A stretch of DNA of 64,000 bases from Pseudomonas sp. AOB-7. GTDB lineage: Bacteria > Pseudomonadota > Gammaproteobacteria > Pseudomonadales > Pseudomonadaceae. Below, piece by piece: positions 61,662 through 64,000 of this stretch. Numbering within the stretch: position 1 is the first letter of the stretch; each line of letters opens with the position of its first letter. The stretch covers positions 1 to 64,000 of the forward strand of contig NZ_RFFK01000016.1 in the NCBI RefSeq assembly GCF_003696305.1, given 5' to 3'. A model generated the notes under the pieces. That model searched no databases and was not told where the DNA came from. It saw only the letters and a program-made list of their open reading frames with translations. A program made the translations under genes and the position numbers.

Positions 61662-62849
61662 ATGCTGTCGGGAACCAGCGCCCTGCTCGGCGCCATCGCC
61701 GCCGTCGAGCGCGACGGCGGCCAGGCCGTGCTCGCCACGGTGGTCAAGGTCGAGGGCTCGGCCTACCGCCGCCCCGGTGCACGCATGCTGATTCCGCTCT
61801 ACGGCGGCACGGTCGGTACCATCAGCGGCGGCTGCCTGGAGTCCGAGGTGGCGAAGAAGGCCTGGTGGCTGACCGACGGCGGCGAGCCGGTGATCCGCCG
61901 CTACAGCACCGCCACCCAGGACGATGACGACGACCAGGACGCCGCGTTGACCTTCGGCCTCGGCTGCAACGGCACCGTGCACGTGCTGCTCGAGCGCCAC
62001 AGCGGCGAAAGACCCTTGGCGCTGCTCGGCCTGCTGCGCCGGGTGCGCGAAAGCGGCCAGGCCGGCGCCGTGGCCACGGTGATCGCCAGCTACCGCAACG
62101 CCCGCGTCAGGGTTGGCGAGCGCCTGTTGCTGCATCCGGCTCACGCCGACAGCGCGCGCCTGCTCGATCCGGCGCTGGACGCCCGAGTGCGCGCCGATCT
62201 GGCCGAGACCCTGGCTCGAGGCCGCTCCTCGCTGCACAGCTACCGCGATGCGCGCGGCGAGATCGAGGTGTTCTGCGAATACCTGGCGCCGCAACGGCGT
62301 CTGGTGATCTTCGGCGCCGGCCACGATGCGCAGCCGCTGGTGCATATGGCCAAGCTGCTGGACTGGCACGTCACGGTGATCGACGGCCGCGCCCATTTCG
62401 CCCGCGCCGAGCGCTTTGCCGAGGCCGATGCGGTGCTGCAGGTCGACACCGGCTCGCCCTACGCCCTGCACCATCTGACCGACGGCGCGCTGGTGGCGGT
62501 GATGAGCCACAGCTACAGCCAGGACCGCCACTGGCTGGGCGCTGTGTTGCAGGGCGCGCCGGTCTATATCGGTCAGCTAGGGCCGCGCGAGCGCACCGAA
62601 CGCCTGCTGGAAGAAATTCGCCAGCACACCAGGCGCCTGCCGGCGCTGGAGCGTCTGCACTACCCCATCGGCCTGGATATCGGCGGCGACACCCCGGAAA
62701 GCGTGGCCACGGCGATCCTCGCCGAAATGACCGCAGCGCTGAACCAGCGCGATGGCGGCATGCTCAAGCATCGCCAGGCGGCGATCCACGCACCGACCCC
62801 GCAGGACGCCAGCGAGCTCGAAACGGCGACCAGGCTGAACGCATCCTGA
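61662..62849 (+). CDS. XdhC/CoxF-family molybdoenzyme maturation factor
   Basis: This 395-residue XdhC-family protein has an N-terminal XdhC/CoxI domain with TVVKVEGSAYRRPGARML and GGTVGTISGGCLESEV, and a C-terminal Rossmann domain beginning RRLVIFGAGHDAQPLVHMA. The family binds or sulfurates molybdenum cofactor and inserts it into xanthine dehydrogenase-like enzymes. An acidic run (DDDDDQD) follows residue 85. The likely client, the molybdopterin subunit at 63004, is convergent. Confidence 0.9.
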   Translation: MLSGTSALLGAIAAVERDGGQAVLATVVKVEGSAYRRPGARMLIPLYGGTVGTISGGCLESEVAKKAWWLTDGGEPVIRRYSTATQDDDDDQDAALTFGLGCNGTVHVLLERHSGERPLALLGLLRRVRESGQAGAVATVIASYRNARVRVGERLLLHPAHADSARLLDPALDARVRADLAETLARGRSSLHSYRDARGEIEVFCEYLAPQRRLVIFGAGHDAQPLVHMAKLLDWHVTVIDGRAHFARAERFAEADAVLQVDTGSPYALHHLTDGALVAVMSHSYSQDRHWLGAVLQGAPVYIGQLGPRERTERLLEEIRQHTRRLPALERLHYPIGLDIGGDTPESVATAILAEMTAALNQRDGGMLKHRQAAIHAPTPQDASELETATRLNAS

Positions 62850-62916
62850 GCCGCCATCAAACAGGTGGACAAGCTTCGCGTCGCCCACCCGACACGCTCT
62901 TGCCTCCCACCACACC

Positions 62917-62937
62917 GTAGCCCGGATGCAATCCGGG
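62917..62937. repeat. REP-like palindromic motif
   Basis: GTAGCCCGGATGCAATCCGGG contains perfect 7-bp arms (CCCGGAT / ATCCGGG) around GCA. It is related to motifs at 53296-53355 and lies between convergent genes. Confidence 0.55.
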
Positions 62938-62958
62938 AAAACCAGCCCCATAAACGCA

Positions 62959-62983
62959 AACGCCCGGGATTCCCCCGGGCGTT
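62959..62983. terminator. Bidirectional terminator between convergent genes
   Basis: AACGCCCGGG (62959-62968) pairs perfectly with CCCGGGCGTT (62974-62983) around ATTCC. T-rich sequence on both sides lets it serve both the XdhC-like gene and the leftward molybdoenzyme gene. Confidence 0.75.
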
Positions 62984-63003
62984 CGTGTTTCCAGTATCGG
63001 ACG

Positions 63004-64000
63004 TCAGGCCTTGATCTGCGCCGGCAACGGCAGCTGGCGCAGGCGCACGCCGGTGGCGGCGAACAGCGCGTTGGCCAGCGCCGGCGCCAGCGGCGGCACG
63101 CCCGGCTCGCCGACGCCGGTCGGGTTCTCCGCCGACGGCAGGATATGCACCTCGACCCTGGGCATCTCGTTCATCCGCAGCACCTGGAAGTCGTGGAAGT
63201 TCGACTGCTCCACGCGTCCCTCCTTCAGGGTGATCGCGCCATGCAACGCCGCCGCCAGGCCGAAGCCGATGCCGCCCTCCATCTGCGCGCGGATCACGTC
63301 CGGGTTGATGGCGATGCCGCAATCCACCGCGCAGACCACGCGATCGAGCTTGTAGCTGCCGTCGGCCTTGACCGTCACCTCGACGACCTGGGCGACGAAG
63401 GAGCCGAACGACTCGTGCACGGCGATACCGCGCCCGCGCTTCTCACCCTCGGCACCAGCAGCCAGCGGCTGGTCCCAGCCGGCCTGTTTGGCGGCCAGTT
63501 CCAGCACGCCACGATGCCGCGGCTGGCTGTCCAGCAGCGCATGACGGAAGGCGTAGGGGTCCTGGCCGGCGGCCACGGCGGCCTCGTCGATCATGGTTTC
63601 GGCGACGTAACCGGTGTGGGTATGGCCCACCGAGCGCCACCACAGCACCGGCACCTTGATATTGCTCGGCGTGCTCAGCTCCACCTGCAGGTTGGGCACG
63701 CTGTAGGCCAGATTGGACAGCCCTTCCACCGAAGTGTGGTCGATCCCCTCCTTGACCAGGAACGACTCCATCGAGGTGCCGGCAATGATCGACTGACCGA
63801 CGATGCGGTTGTGCCAGGCCTGCAGCTTGCCGGCCTGATCCAGGCCGATGCGCACGCGGTGCAGGTACAGCGGCCGGTAGTAGCCAGCGCGGGTGTCGTC
63901 CTCGCGGGTCCAGACCATCTTCACCGGCGCCTCGACGCCCTGGGCGCGCGCCGCCTTGGCGATGGCCACCGCCTCCAGCAGATAGTCCGACACCGAACTG
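63004..64000 (-). CDS. IorB-type molybdopterin-binding oxidoreductase subunit (partial, 5' end beyond window)
   Basis: The visible part is the C-terminal ~330 residues of an isoquinoline 1-oxidoreductase beta-subunit-like / aldehyde oxidase protein; the open frame continues past base 64000. Features include LWWRSVGHTHTGYVAETMIDE-type sequence, AVDCGIAINPDVIRAQMEGG with MCD-binding residues, and ENPTGVGEPGVPPLAPALAN, where the GEPG glutamate is the catalytic base in this family. It would hydroxylate an aldehyde or N-heterocycle using water. The partner 2Fe-2S subunit is expected just outside the window. XdhC-like 61662-62849 is its probable maturation factor. Confidence 0.9.
   Translation of the reverse strand, partial: SSVSDYLLEAVAIAKAARAQGVEAPVKMVWTREDDTRAGYYRPLYLHRVRIGLDQAGKLQAWHNRIVGQSIIAGTSMESFLVKEGIDHTSVEGLSNLAYSVPNLQVELSTPSNIKVPVLWWRSVGHTHTGYVAETMIDEAAVAAGQDPYAFRHALLDSQPRHRGVLELAAKQAGWDQPLAAGAEGEKRGRGIAVHESFGSFVAQVVEVTVKADGSYKLDRVVCAVDCGIAINPDVIRAQMEGGIGFGLAAALHGAITLKEGRVEQSNFHDFQVLRMNEMPRVEVHILPSAENPTGVGEPGVPPLAPALANALFAATGVRLRQLPLPAQIKA

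Overview
This window is chromosomal DNA from a Pseudomonas species. It is GC-rich, and its gene blocks are ones I recognise from that genus: glutarate catabolism, the split pntAA/pntAB/pntB transhydrogenase, the complete D-rhamnan common polysaccharide antigen (CPA, A-band) operon, prlC/yheV, an SOS-box radical SAM gene, and the two-subunit pyruvate carboxylase with its LysR regulator. It does not match P. aeruginosa throughout, because accessory genes are inserted, so I do not name a species. I see no rRNA or tRNA gene, prophage, transposase or CRISPR array.

Layout. 1-303: tandem pyrimidine-rich repeats. 0.3-3.9 kb: gcoT-gcdH (minus) with a divergent LysR regulator. 4.3-7.2 kb: pntAA-pntAB-pntB. 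7.6 kb: a DUF1127 gene. 8.0-29.0 kb (all minus): a large surface-polysaccharide locus. Its distal half is the canonical CPA operon rmd-gmd-wbpW-wzm-wzt-wbpX-wbpY-wbpZ. Upstream, and translationally coupled to rmd, is an AT-richer four-gene module: a polyprenyl-phosphate GT2 transferase, an alkaline-phosphatase-fold protein, an EamA/SMR-like protein and a YfhO-type membrane protein. This resembles three-component periplasmic glycosylation systems. Further upstream are two paralogous glycosyltransferases, two paralogous methyltransferases, an OafA-type acyltransferase and an FkbM methyltransferase, probably a chain-end or decoration module.

29.3-32.1 kb: two duplicated DUF2388 genes and a HExxH/DUF4105 protein. 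32-39 kb: small metabolic and transport genes, an orphan PilU-like ATPase, a Na/phosphate-type carrier with a PhoU-like tail, and an NCS2 permease. 39.4-44.3 kb: a TAXI-TRAP transporter with a divergent AraC regulator and a perfect 15-bp inverted repeat between them. 44.5-51.2 kb: flavin-dependent oxidoreductase, lipoproteins, a zinc aminopeptidase, HAD phosphatase, gamma-carbonic anhydrase, prlC and yheV. 51.4-54.6 kb: AraC regulator, BASS-family transporter and a radical SAM gene behind a LexA box.

54.9-61.6 kb: beta-carbonic anhydrase, an SbtB-like PII protein, an SbtA-type bicarbonate permease, then pycB-pycA and pycR. Together these could import and hydrate inorganic carbon and fix it into oxaloacetate. 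61.7 kb to the end: an XdhC-family maturation factor converging on the 3' part of an IorB-type molybdopterin oxidoreductase gene cut by the window edge.

The best candidate for something undescribed is the 17.0-21.9 kb module. It has a CsbB/GtrB-like, SMR-like, YfhO-like arrangement plus an AP-fold protein whose catalytic and metal ligands look substituted, all fused by 4-nt overlaps or very short gaps to the CPA operon.
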